A stretch of DNA of 38,638 bases from Opitutia bacterium (GTDB lineage: Bacteria; Verrucomicrobiota; Verrucomicrobiia; Opitutales; Opitutaceae): assembly GCA_003142955.1 (NCBI GenBank), contig PLOH01000107.1, forward strand, positions 1 through 38,638, written 5' to 3'. Under the pieces are notes generated by a model. That model worked only from the letters and a program-made list of their open reading frames with translations. It was not told where the DNA came from and did no database searches. Made by a program: the position numbers and the translations under genes. Shown in pieces: positions 1 to 9,367 of this stretch. Numbering within the stretch: the stretch's first letter is position 1; each line of letters begins with the position of its first letter.

Positions 1-3000
1 TTGCCTTTCGCGAGTTCATCTTCCCCCGAGCCAGGACACTATTTCTTTGAAATTGTCCTGACGTCCAGCATCGATGGGAATGTTCAAGTATATTATGATT
101 TGGGTCATGGCTTCAACGAAGCGAATTCCTGCCGGCATCCGCTGCATGCACAGCGAGCTCCCGAGATCTATCGATTCGATCTGCCGACCGGAACTTACTG
201 GCAACTGCGTTTCGACCCGATCGATCGTGAGGGGGTGGTCACTTTAGCAAATGCAAGGATTGTCGATCGCGATGGCCGGGTCGTCCGGCAATTCACGTCC
301 GCACAGCTTCAGCCGATTCAACAGATTGCCAGTCTGACGCAAAAGGACGGCGGCATAGAAGTGCGCACAACTGCGGGCGCAAACGACCCCTATCTGTTTC
401 TGGCGAGCGACCGCCCGTTTGAACTTACCTCGCGATTCGCCCTCTGGCACCGGATCATGGCTGCGCTGTCCGCCTTTGTCTTGGCTTTCCTGACCGCGCT
501 CGCGATGTCCAGCTTGCTTCCATGGTTCCGCAAGGTCGCAGCATGGCAGCCAGCACGAGCTGGCGCCTGGCTGGCGACAGCGGCAGTAGCGTTGGTTCTT
601 TTCAAGCTCTGGCTGACTTCAGCCCAGACAATTTGCGCCATCGGCGGATCCATCGTGGATGATGAGATGTTCGTCAATCTCGCGGACTCCTTGTTGCGGG
701 GCGAATGGCTTGGCCCCTACAGCCAATTCACTCTGGCGAAGGGCCCGATGTATTCCATTTTTATGGCCGGAGTGTTCTTGCTGGGCGTTCCCCTGTTCGC
801 CGCCCAACAAGTGCTCTATGCGGCGGCGTGCGCGTTGCTGACCCGTGCATTGAGGCCGCTGGTGGCGTCTCGGGGACTGAGATTCGGACTTTTTGCCGGC
901 CTTCTCTTCAATCCTATCACCTACAACGGCGTTGTCAGCATGCGGGTTCAGCGGCAGGACATCCTGCCGGCGCTGGTACTGTTGATCATCGCCGGACTCG
1001 TGGCGATGTATGCTCGCCGCACGGCCCCCCTGCGCCGACTGGTTCCCTGGGCGGTGCTGACGGGAATCGCCTGGGCGGCTTTCTGGCTGACGCGTGAAGA
1101 AGCCGCCTGGTTGCTGCCGTGTGCCGCGCTGCTTTGGGGAACCGTTGCGCTGGCTGTTTGGCGCGATCGGGCTCCTGACCGGCGTCCAAAGCTGCTCTTG
1201 CTGGTTTTACCGCCCGTCCTTTGGGGAGGGGTCGTGACCCTGGTAGCCACAATCAATCTCGGCTATTACGGCGTCTTCACGACGTGTGAATGTAAACAAG
1301 CCGAATTCAAGGATGCCTTTGGCGCGATGCTGCGGGTGGTGCCCAACAAGAAAATCCCGCTTACTCCGATCACCCGCGATGTACGGGAGAGATTGTATGC
1401 CGTCAGTCCCGCGTTCGCCGAACTTAGGCCCGTTCTCGACGGCCCCCAGGGGGAGGGTTGGGCCGAGATGTGCGGAGCCTTTACTCATTTGCCGAAGACC
1501 GAGCGGGAAATCCCCTTGGGTTGGTTGATGTGGGCAACCCGCGATGCAGTGGCGATCACCGGTCACGGTCGCAGCGGCGCCGACGCCATGGCTTTCTACG
1601 CCCGGATGGCGCGGGAGATCAATGAGGCCTGCGATCATGGCGTGCTGCCCGCGGGCCCAAGACATTCCGGGCTGATGCCTCCCCTCATGTCCGAGCATGT
1701 CGCACCTTTTTTGGCCGGATTTCGGAGAGCAGCGCAGCTCTTCCTTTCCTTTGACCAGATGACGTCATCATCACCGCCGAGCAGCGGTCCGTCCGATAGG
1801 CTGCGACGGTTTGCCGATCTCACTCGGGGACGCCTTAACCCGGCGCCCGGCATGCCGGCGATCCCGCCGACGCAACGCTGGCTCGACCACGTTCGTCTGG
1901 AAATTCTCAACGGGATCAGCTGGGTGTATTCCTTTGCGGCGCCTTGGCTCGGCGCAGCCGCGCTGATTGGCCTTTTAGCCACGATTGGTGCGACATTCAT
2001 TCGACGACGGATTTCCTATTTTGCAGTTCTCAGCCTGGCCGCATGCAGCTCGGTTCTGGCACTGCTGAGCATCGACGCATTGATCGACGCCACTTCATTC
2101 CCCGCGATCACCATCAGCTATTTCACCGGGGCCTATGGTTTGTGGCTGCTCGCCGTGTTCGCGATCTGGTATGGGTTGATTGAGATCTGGGGAATCGGCT
2201 CCGCCAGTTCTTTACCCGCCAGCTCAGCCCGGCTGGTTGACCGTTATCCGAAGCTCGGTGCGATTCAGGACTGGCTGGCGTCGCAGGTCTACCGTGCACA
2301 AATCGTGCGGCGGATCACGCCGCATGCAGTCTTTCTTACGCTTTCGTTGTCCTTCGGTTTGGGCCTGCTGCTGTTCAATCCGCCATTCCAAGCCCCCGAC
2401 GAATATGAGCACTTCTTTCGCGTGGTCCAGCTGAGCGAAGGGACGATCATCGGCCAAAAGCAAGGCCTCCGCGCCGGCGGCGAAATCCCCGGACCCATCA
2501 ACGGGGTGGCCAGTCCGGGAGATTTGCCAGGGCATCCGGAGAGGAAGGTCACTCGAGCCTACTTCACGGACAAACTCAATCCGGCCTGGGTGCGCTGGGA
2601 CACGGCCCCTCGGGCATTTGCCCCGTTTCCGCATACCGTTGTTTATTCACCCCTCGGGTACTTGCCGCAGACTTTTGCGGTGTTCCTTGGCCGGCTCCTG
2701 CATGTCGGTCCGTTGGGATTGATGTATTTGGCGCGACTCTCTGGATTCCTTGCCTCCCTCGGCCTCGGTTATGCTGCCTTGACGCGCCTGCCCATCTGCC
2801 GCTGGTCCATGCTGTTGCTGTTGGTCGCCCCGATCACCCTCTACTTTATGGGATCAGTTGCCCCTGACGGCTTGCTCATCACGGGGTCGGCCTTGCTCGT
2901 TTCGCTCCTTGTGCGTCTGGAGGTAGAACCCGCCCGCCAATTGGAATGGAAAGAGAAGACGGTGATTCTTGCCATAGCCACGCTGCTGCCCATGGCCAAA

Positions 3001-3678
3001 TTCGTTTTTCTGCCGCTTGCAGTAATTCCCCTTTTCGTCGTCTGCCCGCGCCTGCGGCCGGGTCGGGATCGCGTCGGCTTCATCGTCGCCTGGATGCTTG
3101 TCTGCTTTTTGCCCGTCCTCGCGTGGACCCGCGTGATTGTCTCAGTGTATGTACCAGGAAGGGGCGACATTCCTATCGATCCGGGCGCGCAGATTTATTA
3201 CCTCGCAAGTCACCCCTTCGCCTTTCTTGCATTGGTGGCCCGAACTATGGTGGTCCAAGCTTGCGACACCTACCACCAACTTGTTGGCGTGCTCGGTTGG
3301 AATGACACTTTCATGCCGGGATGGTTCTACCGATTGTTTGGCTGTGGCCTGCTCGCCTGCCTGGTCCTCGAATCGCACCGGGTGGCGGAAATCGGGCGGC
3401 GGACCAGACTTGTAATGGTCGGCGCAGGTATCGCCTCGATTCTCCTGGTTTACACCGCCCTCTATATTCATTGGAACGCACCAGGATCCGCCACGCCGAT
3501 AGAAGGTCTCATGGGCCGCCACTTGCTCCCCATCTTCCCTGCGCTGTTGTTCGGCTTTCCCGCCGTCAAGGGGTTCCGAGATTCGGAACCGCTGGTCATT
3601 TTCTTAGGCAGCACCTTAGCGATCCTCAGTTCGGCGGTGTGTTGCTGGGCCCTGATCGAACGGTATTACCTGCCCTGA
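1..3678 (+). CDS. Very large DUF2142-type polytopic membrane protein, possibly 5'-partial
   Basis: The 1225-residue product has three parts. Residues 1-140 are beta-rich and have no obvious signal peptide. Residues about 150-760 hold many hydrophobic segments, interrupted by a large polar loop at about 425-650. The C-terminal part, from about 770, matches the DUF2142 membrane family, with the hallmark NPPFQAPDEYEHF at about 791-803. DUF2142 proteins occur in polysaccharide and teichoic-acid loci and resemble integral-membrane glycosyltransferases of the GT-C type, so a role in surface-glycan assembly is inferred from family and neighbours. At 1225 residues it is far longer than a usual DUF2142 protein of about 450-550, so it looks like a fusion of two membrane modules. 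The frame opens with TTG at the very first base, so the true start may lie outside the window. A degraded copy of residues about 505-765 lies at 5071-5866. Confidence 0.75.
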   Translation: MPFASSSSPEPGHYFFEIVLTSSIDGNVQVYYDLGHGFNEANSCRHPLHAQRAPEIYRFDLPTGTYWQLRFDPIDREGVVTLANARIVDRDGRVVRQFTSAQLQPIQQIASLTQKDGGIEVRTTAGANDPYLFLASDRPFELTSRFALWHRIMAALSAFVLAFLTALAMSSLLPWFRKVAAWQPARAGAWLATAAVALVLFKLWLTSAQTICAIGGSIVDDEMFVNLADSLLRGEWLGPYSQFTLAKGPMYSIFMAGVFLLGVPLFAAQQVLYAAACALLTRALRPLVASRGLRFGLFAGLLFNPITYNGVVSMRVQRQDILPALVLLIIAGLVAMYARRTAPLRRLVPWAVLTGIAWAAFWLTREEAAWLLPCAALLWGTVALAVWRDRAPDRRPKLLLLVLPPVLWGGVVTLVATINLGYYGVFTTCECKQAEFKDAFGAMLRVVPNKKIPLTPITRDVRERLYAVSPAFAELRPVLDGPQGEGWAEMCGAFTHLPKTEREIPLGWLMWATRDAVAITGHGRSGADAMAFYARMAREINEACDHGVLPAGPRHSGLMPPLMSEHVAPFLAGFRRAAQLFLSFDQMTSSSPPSSGPSDRLRRFADLTRGRLNPAPGMPAIPPTQRWLDHVRLEILNGISWVYSFAAPWLGAAALIGLLATIGATFIRRRISYFAVLSLAACSSVLALLSIDALIDATSFPAITISYFTGAYGLWLLAVFAIWYGLIEIWGIGSASSLPASSARLVDRYPKLGAIQDWLASQVYRAQIVRRITPHAVFLTLSLSFGLGLLLFNPPFQAPDEYEHFFRVVQLSEGTIIGQKQGLRAGGEIPGPINGVASPGDLPGHPERKVTRAYFTDKLNPAWVRWDTAPRAFAPFPHTVVYSPLGYLPQTFAVFLGRLLHVGPLGLMYLARLSGFLASLGLGYAALTRLPICRWSMLLLLVAPITLYFMGSVAPDGLLITGSALLVSLLVRLEVEPARQLEWKEKTVILAIATLLPMAKFVFLPLAVIPLFVVCPRLRPGRDRVGFIVAWMLVCFLPVLAWTRVIVSVYVPGRGDIPIDPGAQIYYLASHPFAFLALVARTMVVQACDTYHQLVGVLGWNDTFMPGWFYRLFGCGLLACLVLESHRVAEIGRRTRLVMVGAGIASILLVYTALYIHWNAPGSATPIEGLMGRHLLPIFPALLFGFPAVKGFRDSEPLVIFLGSTLAILSSAVCCWALIERYYLP

Positions 3679-3974
3679 CGTTGCTGAGATGTATCTGTTC
3701 GGTTCGAATGCCTCCCGACGGGATCTTGATGGGGCCTATTGAGACATCACGATGGGCCCATGGGGGAGATCGATCGCAATGGTGCCCATGCGGATTGGGA
3801 GGAGCCGGGTCTCCCCATGCTTCAGATGCGCGGTCAACGGCTGCCAGCAGGCAATCGCACGCCTTGCCCAACGGGGATTTGGGCAGCGTGCGTTCTCGCA
3901 AGACAATCTATTCAGTCGACGCGATTCCTCTTTCCGCCGTCAAGCGGGCCACAATAACTTGTCGTGATTCGCGA

Positions 3975-4940
3975 CTATTGAAGCCGAACAATCGTTTCTC
4001 CTTTCGGATACAAGCCAGTGGCCGCTATTTCGGTCGGAACGGGCCATGTTAGGTTCGTGTCCGAGATCTTCCGGACGATCGCAGCTGAACCTAAATAGGC
4101 TGGTTGCCCTGGGAGATCAGATGTCACGGGATTCGCTCGAAGAGCGTAAATTGACGCAGGCTCCCCCGACGCGGCAATTAAGACCTCAAAGCCGGTTGCT
4201 TGATTAAATAGCGTCTGCCAAGCGTAAGCTGAATACCGCCAGAAATCCCACGGTTCCTCGTGCACTGGCCAGGTTTGATGCGTCTGAGTGAAGATGATCC
4301 CACCGGTCTTCATGACGCGGTTTAGTTCTATCGCAACCTTCCATGGCATTGCCAAATGCTCGAAAACAGAACAGGAAAACGCCGCGACAAATCGATCCCT
4401 CCCAAATAGCTTTTCCAGAGAGTGGGCGTCGCCGACCACGTCGACATTTGGCCCAGGGAGGATATCAAGTCCCACATATTCCAGCCGACTAGGTATAGAA
4501 TTCCTCCGGATTACGCCGGACCTAGCGCGCGAGCCAATCTCAAGGACGGCGCCAGCGGGTATGTCATTGAGTAGCTGCAGAAACCTGACCCACGAAACGT
4601 GATAGGGATCTCCCTCATTGGCGTTTTGGTGGGCCGAGCCGGTTAAGACTTCCGAGCCATCCGCAAGACGAACCCGTAACGAGAAATCTCTGCCCAGTGT
4701 CTCCGTCGGAATCTCCAACCACTCGTCGAATCGGCATCGCTCCGCGGATGGGTCTACAGCTTTGGCAACGTCCGCGCTTGGGATTCCATACGAATGGAGT
4801 GACCTTGCCACTTCGGTTTCCTTGAACCGCAATTCAACTGATTGGATTGTCGTACCTGCGACATGGCACCACCCGCGCACGTGAAGGCGTCCAAAGTAGA
4901 CGGAACACTCATCGATCTTCCACTTTAGTGGGATAGGCAT
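3975..4940 (-). CDS. Class I SAM-dependent methyltransferase with an N-terminal beta-sandwich-like domain
   Basis: This 321-residue protein has a C-terminal Rossmann methyltransferase domain. Motif I (VLEIGSRARSG) is at 132-142, an acidic residue ends the second strand (YVGLDI, 155-160), and a Methyltransf_11-like segment (SCSVFEHLAMPWKVAIELNRV) is at about 189-209. Residues 10-105 alternate hydrophobic and polar residues (GRLHVRGWCHVAG, SLRVRLADGSEVLTG) and look like a small beta-sandwich that could bind a glycan or carrier. That is inference; no family name is assigned. It probably methylates a sugar or glycan end in the surrounding locus. It converges on the DUF2142 gene, whose stop is 296 nt away, and nothing recognisable was found in that gap. 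It stands alone as a transcription unit, with the decayed gene copy upstream of it. Base composition here seems somewhat more AT-rich than in the later heptose genes, which would fit separate acquisition. Confidence 0.8.
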   Translation of the reverse strand: MPIPLKWKIDECSVYFGRLHVRGWCHVAGTTIQSVELRFKETEVARSLHSYGIPSADVAKAVDPSAERCRFDEWLEIPTETLGRDFSLRVRLADGSEVLTGSAHQNANEGDPYHVSWVRFLQLLNDIPAGAVLEIGSRARSGVIRRNSIPSRLEYVGLDILPGPNVDVVGDAHSLEKLFGRDRFVAAFSCSVFEHLAMPWKVAIELNRVMKTGGIIFTQTHQTWPVHEEPWDFWRYSAYAWQTLFNQATGFEVLIAASGEPASIYALRANPVTSDLPGQPAYLGSAAIVRKISDTNLTWPVPTEIAATGLYPKGETIVRLQ

Positions 4941-5070
4941 TCCTCGACGCTCTAGGTTTTATCCTGACCGAGTGCAAGAATCCGTTCGCGACATCCTGGA
5001 ACAGGTCGAATCGGTAAACAGACTTTAGGGTCTGATTCGGCGCGCTTCTGCGCGTTATACCTGAACAACG

Positions 5071-5866
5071 GTGGCGCTTTCACCCGGATGGTTCCTGTGG
5101 GCGTTGCGCGATGCGGTGATTTCTTCTGGCCACGGTCACAGTGGTGCAGAAGCCATGGCTCTTTACGCCCGAATGGCCCGAGAAATCAATGATGCTGGAC
5201 AACCGAGGCCTGATCGATGCCGGCCCGCGCCGCTCCGGGTTTCTGCCGCCCCTTCCGGATGGGTTGCTTCGTTCCGCTTGTTGACAATTGGCGGCGCGCT
5301 GTGGTGTAAGTCGAGAACTTCAGTGAGATTCTGGTTGAGGTTCCAAATAGCATCGGGCCGGCAGAACGGCTGAAGGTGTTCGCAGATTTTTCGCACGGCC
5401 GACTCGCACCGCCGGAAGGGTCGGCGCCGATCCCACCGAGGCAACGCTGGCTCGATCGGGTACGGCTAGCAATTCTCGACCGCATCTTGCGACTATATCC
5501 TTGGTCTTCTCCACGGGCCGGCGGGGTATCTGCGGTCGCCTCGGCAGCCACAAGCATCACTGCCATCGTCCGGCGGCGGTTTTCCTATTTCTTGATCCTT
5601 AGCGTAAGTGCATTGGCAGCGATTCTGGCGATCGCGGCATCGACGCACTCGTGGAAATTACCTCATTTCACGGCATCAACACTGCATATTTCACCGGAGC
5701 CTATGGACTTTGGCTGCTATTCTGCTTCACAAGTTGGTTCGATCTTATTGAAGTTGCAGTCGACGATACCGGCATCCCGCCATCCGGTCGATCTATCACG
5801 CCCGCTGATTCGGCGGACATTCATTCACTTCGTCGCAACGACGATAGTGGCGCCGGGCAAATCTGA
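5071..5866 (+). pseudogene. Decayed partial paralogue of the DUF2142-type gene at 1-3678
   Basis: Three fragments in different frames line up in order with an internal stretch of the first gene. The fragment from about 5083 reads GWFLWALRDAV...GHSGAEAMALYARMAREIN, against GWLMWATRDAV...GRSGADAMAFYARMAREIN. After a frameshift near 5195 the text continues as LIDAGPRRSGFLPPL. The next frame, from 5370, reads FADFSHGRL...IPPRQRWLDRVRLAIL, against FADLTRGRL...IPPTQRWLDHVRLEIL. After another frameshift near 5640 it reads ITSFHGINTAYFTGAYGLWLL, against ATSFPAITISYFTGAYGLWLL. No start codon region, N-terminal half or DUF2142 C-terminus is left. Divergence at the nucleotide level is considerable (roughly three quarters of bases match by eye over one stretch), so it is an old paralogue or a remnant of a related imported gene, not a fresh duplication. 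Confidence 0.88.
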
Positions 5867-5976
5867 GGCGGGGGGTTCGCGGCAAGATGACTTATTCAAA
5901 GCGGGGCGAATTAGCCGAGGTGATAGATGCTATCGAGATTTGGAGGTATCCGAGATGCAAGAGGATTCCAAATCGC

Positions 5977-6744
5977 CTACGGCATCCGCCTGAGCCGAGC
6001 GACCGCCACAACCTGCCAGCCAAGGGGCGAGTCGATAAGATTGAATCGGAAGAGCCCGCGGAACATTGCCATCACCGCGTTGGCCATCCTTGCCGAAAAC
6101 CCTTTTCCGTCCGTTGCAACGTCGGTCGCCAGTTTTCCACCCCGCGCAATCACCAGGCCCCGGTAAAGGTTGAAGAACGGGAAGCCGCTCAGATAGATGC
6201 GCTCAACGGAGAAACCCGATGCCTGCAGAACTGCGGCGATGGAGTCCCTCGTAAAATGCTGGCGATGGCCAATATGACGGTCGAAAGCCGACATCGGGCC
6301 GCCGGGCACGGTGACGATCAGCCGAGCATCCACCGTCAGGTAAAGGCGCGCCGCGCATAAAAAATCCACCGGGGAATCGACATGTTCGAGCACCTCCGAA
6401 CAAACCGCATCCGTCGCCCATCCGGTATAGGCCTTCAATTCTTCCGGCGGCTTGAGCAAATCCGCCACCACGAAGTCCGCCCCGGGCGTCTTCTGGCGGG
6501 AAATCTCAACGCCGCTCGCGCTCAATTCAAATCCGAGCAGCTTGGCTTGCGGTAGCAAATCCCGAAGCTTCGCCAGCAAGTCGCCCTGCCCGCTGCCAAT
6601 ATCCAGCATGCGAAGGCCGCGGCCGCCGGGACTCCGTCGCAGCAAACCGGCGATGATGGCATGACGCATTTGCTGGGCAGGATTCCGGCTGGCGGCCACC
6701 GCAAAATGCTCCCAGTGATCGTTCCAATTGTCGCGGCCGGCCAT
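5977..6744 (-). CDS. Class I SAM-dependent methyltransferase
   Basis: This 255-residue protein has methyltransferase motif I (MLDIGSGQGD) at 46-55, an acidic second-strand end (LLGFELSASG), and a further motif with EVLEHVDSPVDFLCAARLYL about 50 residues later. This is the Methyltransf_11/UbiE-like layout. The C-terminal FNLYRGLVIARGG stretch is typical of glycan-locus methyltransferases. It is the last gene of the minus-strand operon and starts 6 nt after the TylF-like gene stops. The most likely role is methylation of a sugar hydroxyl or an acyl-lipid-linked glycan; the substrate cannot be read from the sequence. Upstream of the ATG there is only a weak GAAG-type ribosome site, so translational coupling to the preceding gene is likely. 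Confidence 0.82.
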   Translation of the reverse strand: MAGRDNWNDHWEHFAVAASRNPAQQMRHAIIAGLLRRSPGGRGLRMLDIGSGQGDLLAKLRDLLPQAKLLGFELSASGVEISRQKTPGADFVVADLLKPPEELKAYTGWATDAVCSEVLEHVDSPVDFLCAARLYLTVDARLIVTVPGGPMSAFDRHIGHRQHFTRDSIAAVLQASGFSVERIYLSGFPFFNLYRGLVIARGGKLATDVATDGKGFSARMANAVMAMFRGLFRFNLIDSPLGWQVVAVARLRRMP

Positions 6745-6750
6745 GGGTCT

Positions 6751-7530
6751 TCAGGGCAGTTTGATCACCATCGCTTGACCGGTGGGCAGGTAAATCGGTT
6801 TCTCGCGGCGCCCGGTAAACGCCTTGTCGGTCGCCTCGCGCGCCCTCGTGCAACTGGGAAAACCATAATCGTCAAAGACCAGAATCCCGCCCGGTACCAG
6901 ACGCGGATAAACGAATTCGATGCTGTCTAGCACGCTCTGATAGAGATCCACGTCGATGTGCGCAAACGCTAGCCGCAGAATATCGAGGCCTTGAAAAGTG
7001 TCCGGGATAAAACCTGCGTGAAAGTTCGCGTTCGCGCCAGTCGGCAAAACCAATGCCCGAACCGCGGCCTCCGACGTTTGCGCAAAATCGCCCTTCGCAA
7101 ACGGCTCGCCGGCCGACGTCGCCGGCATCCCCGCGAAACTGTCGAACAAATGCAGCCCCCTGGCATCGTGCGCTTCCCGCAAGACCTCGGCGGCCAGTAA
7201 AGCCGTGCCGCCGCGAAAAACGCCGAATTCCGCGAAATCGCCCGGCAGGGACAGGGCGTGGCGCATCAGATGGAGCAGTATCCAGCCACGCTCGGGACTG
7301 ACCAGCGTATGCGCGCGAATTGGATCGTAGAGCCGCTTGAAATCGGCCTCGCCTTCCCATGGTGAAAACAATGGCCGATAGAGATCGAGGTCGCGTACCG
7401 CCACGCCTTTGTTGGCAAGTCGCGTGCGCAGGCGAAAATACCCGGTCGCCGCCAGGAGGCGAGGCGCCGGATTCCGCGGAATCTTCAATTCCAAGGGCAG
7501 CAAAGATCGGGCGCAACGGAGAAAGTTCAT
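6751..7530 (-). CDS. TylF/MycF-family O-methyltransferase (macrocin O-methyltransferase-like)
   Basis: This 259-residue protein matches the TylF family. The SAM-binding loop EFGVFRGGTALLAAEVL is at 101-117, followed by LHLFDSFAGMP at 127-136. The metal-binding acidic motif HIDVDLYQS is at 191-199 and FDDYG at 219-223. TylF and MycF are Mg-dependent enzymes that methylate hydroxyls of deoxysugars, and homologues are common in O-antigen and glycan loci, so methylation of a sugar such as rhamnose is a fair guess in view of the rhamnose pathway in this window. The stop of the upstream methyltransferase overlaps its start codon as ATGA (7527-7530), which indicates coupled translation and explains the absence of a Shine-Dalgarno sequence. 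Confidence 0.87.
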   Translation of the reverse strand: MNFLRCARSLLPLELKIPRNPAPRLLAATGYFRLRTRLANKGVAVRDLDLYRPLFSPWEGEADFKRLYDPIRAHTLVSPERGWILLHLMRHALSLPGDFAEFGVFRGGTALLAAEVLREAHDARGLHLFDSFAGMPATSAGEPFAKGDFAQTSEAAVRALVLPTGANANFHAGFIPDTFQGLDILRLAFAHIDVDLYQSVLDSIEFVYPRLVPGGILVFDDYGFPSCTRAREATDKAFTGRREKPIYLPTGQAMVIKLP

Positions 7531-8156
7531 GTAAATGGAGCGGCGGGTTCAGCGTGCGCGATTGCGAGAAGGTTCAGCCCGAACTTGTGGTAGTCGAGCC
7601 GGATTTTGCTCGGCCGAAATCCAGCGCGTACGAGCAGCGGCCAGAGATCGCGCTTGTCATAATACATCTTGTGGTCGTCCATCTCGACTTTTGGACTGAG
7701 CCCAAGACTAAACGCGGAGAACTCCAGAAAGAACTTGCCCCGCCAAGTGGGCACGTTGATCAGCAATACTCCACCCGGGCGCAACAACCCCCGGGCCGCA
7801 CCGATCACTGCCAGCGGCTCCCAAAGATGCTCCAGCACGGAAATCAGGAGCACGGCATCGAACGAACCCGGGGCGAGTCCAGGCAGAGTTTCCTCTATAG
7901 TCCCTTCATGGAAGGTAAAGCCCTCCGCCTCGCGCAACTCCGGTGCGATGCGGAAATCGACTCCGGTGCCGTGCTTGAGTCGGTCCCGCAATGCCAGCAA
8001 CTGCGTCGCCCGGAAGCCGCACCCCAGTTCCAGTATTTCCAGGTCACGCCCCCCCGGCAACCAGCGGCGGATCGCTCGCTGGGAAAGCCAGACTCCGAAA
8101 CGGTCGACCCACGTCACCCCGTGTTGCCCGTATGATTCTGCGGCACGCCGGCTCAT
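7527..8156 (-). CDS. Class I SAM-dependent methyltransferase
   Basis: The 209-residue product carries motif I (ILELGCGFRA) at 41-50, TGVDFRI at 64-70, and the later segment LISVLEHLWEPLAVIGAARGLLRPGG, a Methyltransf_11/23 pattern in which the carrier strand is followed by GGVLLINVPTW. The frame is open further upstream to 8303, but that extension lies inside the glycosyltransferase gene. The ATG at 8156 gives an ATGA overlap with the glycosyltransferase stop and begins MSRRAAESYGQHGV, a normal N-terminus, so it is preferred. It is one of three consecutive methyltransferases in the operon, suggesting that the glycan built here is heavily O-methylated or that several positions are modified. Substrate unknown. 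Confidence 0.84.
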   Translation of the reverse strand: MSRRAAESYGQHGVTWVDRFGVWLSQRAIRRWLPGGRDLEILELGCGFRATQLLALRDRLKHGTGVDFRIAPELREAEGFTFHEGTIEETLPGLAPGSFDAVLLISVLEHLWEPLAVIGAARGLLRPGGVLLINVPTWRGKFFLEFSAFSLGLSPKVEMDDHKMYYDKRDLWPLLVRAGFRPSKIRLDYHKFGLNLLAIAHAEPAAPFT

Positions 8157-9367
8157 GGCTCGTTTCTCGCCTTCACCCGCTGTGCCATCTCTAGCAGGAG
8201 CGTGAAGCCGAAAGTCTGGAATCCCAGGATGATCATCAGCAAACCGAAAATCGCCGGGTACGACAACTCCGACAGCCTCAGACCCTCCCTGACATAATGC
8301 CAAGCGAGCATGCCTACCAGCAGCAGACCGATTCCCGAGCTCAGGGCGGCCAGGATCATACCGCGGTTGTAGGTAAGTTGGCGTTGAACGGTTCCGTCAA
8401 TCCCAGAGCGCAAACCATGCATGATGCGCGCAAGAATCCCGATCTGGACAGAACTGTAGCCGAGCGTCGCGCACGTGACGCCAAACAGCATCCAGTATAG
8501 GTTGAGCCCGATGCCACCCACCGTAACCGGCCCGAAACTCAGCAAGAACGCGAGCAGCAAGCCCGCGGTCAGCAGCACTGCTCCCGGCTTCAGCAGAAAT
8601 GAATCCGGAGAATACACGAGCATCACCTTGAGATTGATCCAGCCGGCGATCCAGGGAGAAAGCCAGCCGGCGCGGCGGTGATGACTAAACCGGCCTTCGC
8701 GATCTTTGAAGAACTTTACCGGAACCTCAGCCGTGCGCAGGCCCAGGCGGGCCGCCTTCAAAACCATCTCCGAGGCGTACTCCCACGATTGCGACTTCAG
8801 ATCGATTTTCGCCAGCGCCTCCCGGGTGAGGCCGCGAATGCCACAGTGGATGTCCGAATAACGACTGCCGTAAATTCGATTGAGGACCCAAGTCGTCAGT
8901 GGCGTGCCAAAATACCGGTGCAGCGGCGGCATCGCCCCGGCCTCGATGCTGCCATGAAACCGGCTGCCCATGACAAACTCTGCGCCTTGACGGAACCTCT
9001 CCACAAACGCCGCGAGTTCCCGAAAGTCGTAGGTCAGGTCGGCATCGCCCATCACAATCCATCGTCCCCGAATATAGGGCACCGCATCGATGTAGGCCCG
9101 GCCCAGCCCCCGCTTGGGCGTGCGCAACACCTCGGCGCCACGGCTGAGCGCAATCTGCGGAGTCTCATCGGTGGAACTATCGACGATCAGGATCTGGCCG
9201 GTCACGCCCGCCCGCTTCAGACCCTCCTGGCACCAGTCCACAAACTCGCCGACAGTGACGGCCTCGTTCAACGCCGGCACGACGATGCTGAGATCCACCG
9301 GTCCAGTTTGGGCGCCCGGAGGCAACAGATGTTCGACGGCCGTCGGCGCAGAACCCGGATCAGCCAT
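8153..9367 (-). CDS. Polytopic GT2 glycosyltransferase (DPM1/polyprenyl-phosphate sugar synthase-like)
   Basis: The 404-residue protein has an N-terminal GT-A domain. LSIVVPALNE is at 26-35, a nucleotide-binding IVDSSTDET follows, and the metal-binding DxD lies in MGDADLTYD (D108 and D110). The C-terminal third has four hydrophobic helices at about 255-400. This is the layout of enzymes that transfer a sugar from a nucleotide donor to polyprenyl phosphate at the cytoplasmic membrane (DPM1, GtrB and relatives). It could feed a flippase such as the GtrA-type protein at 13955 (inference). A GTG at 9382 is an alternative start, but GGAG at 9377-9380 is well spaced for the ATG at 9367, which gives a short overlap with the upstream epimerase gene (stop 9360-9362). 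Confidence 0.86.
   Translation of the reverse strand: MADPGSAPTAVEHLLPPGAQTGPVDLSIVVPALNEAVTVGEFVDWCQEGLKRAGVTGQILIVDSSTDETPQIALSRGAEVLRTPKRGLGRAYIDAVPYIRGRWIVMGDADLTYDFRELAAFVERFRQGAEFVMGSRFHGSIEAGAMPPLHRYFGTPLTTWVLNRIYGSRYSDIHCGIRGLTREALAKIDLKSQSWEYASEMVLKAARLGLRTAEVPVKFFKDREGRFSHHRRAGWLSPWIAGWINLKVMLVYSPDSFLLKPGAVLLTAGLLLAFLLSFGPVTVGGIGLNLYWMLFGVTCATLGYSSVQIGILARIMHGLRSGIDGTVQRQLTYNRGMILAALSSGIGLLLVGMLAWHYVREGLRLSELSYPAIFGLLMIILGFQTFGFTLLLEMAQRVKARNEP

Noticed and set aside
3679-3974. Possible small gene or RNA between the DUF2142 gene and the first methyltransferase
   Set aside because: Several short frames cover it, none with a motif or start context. No stable repeat or RNA signature seen.
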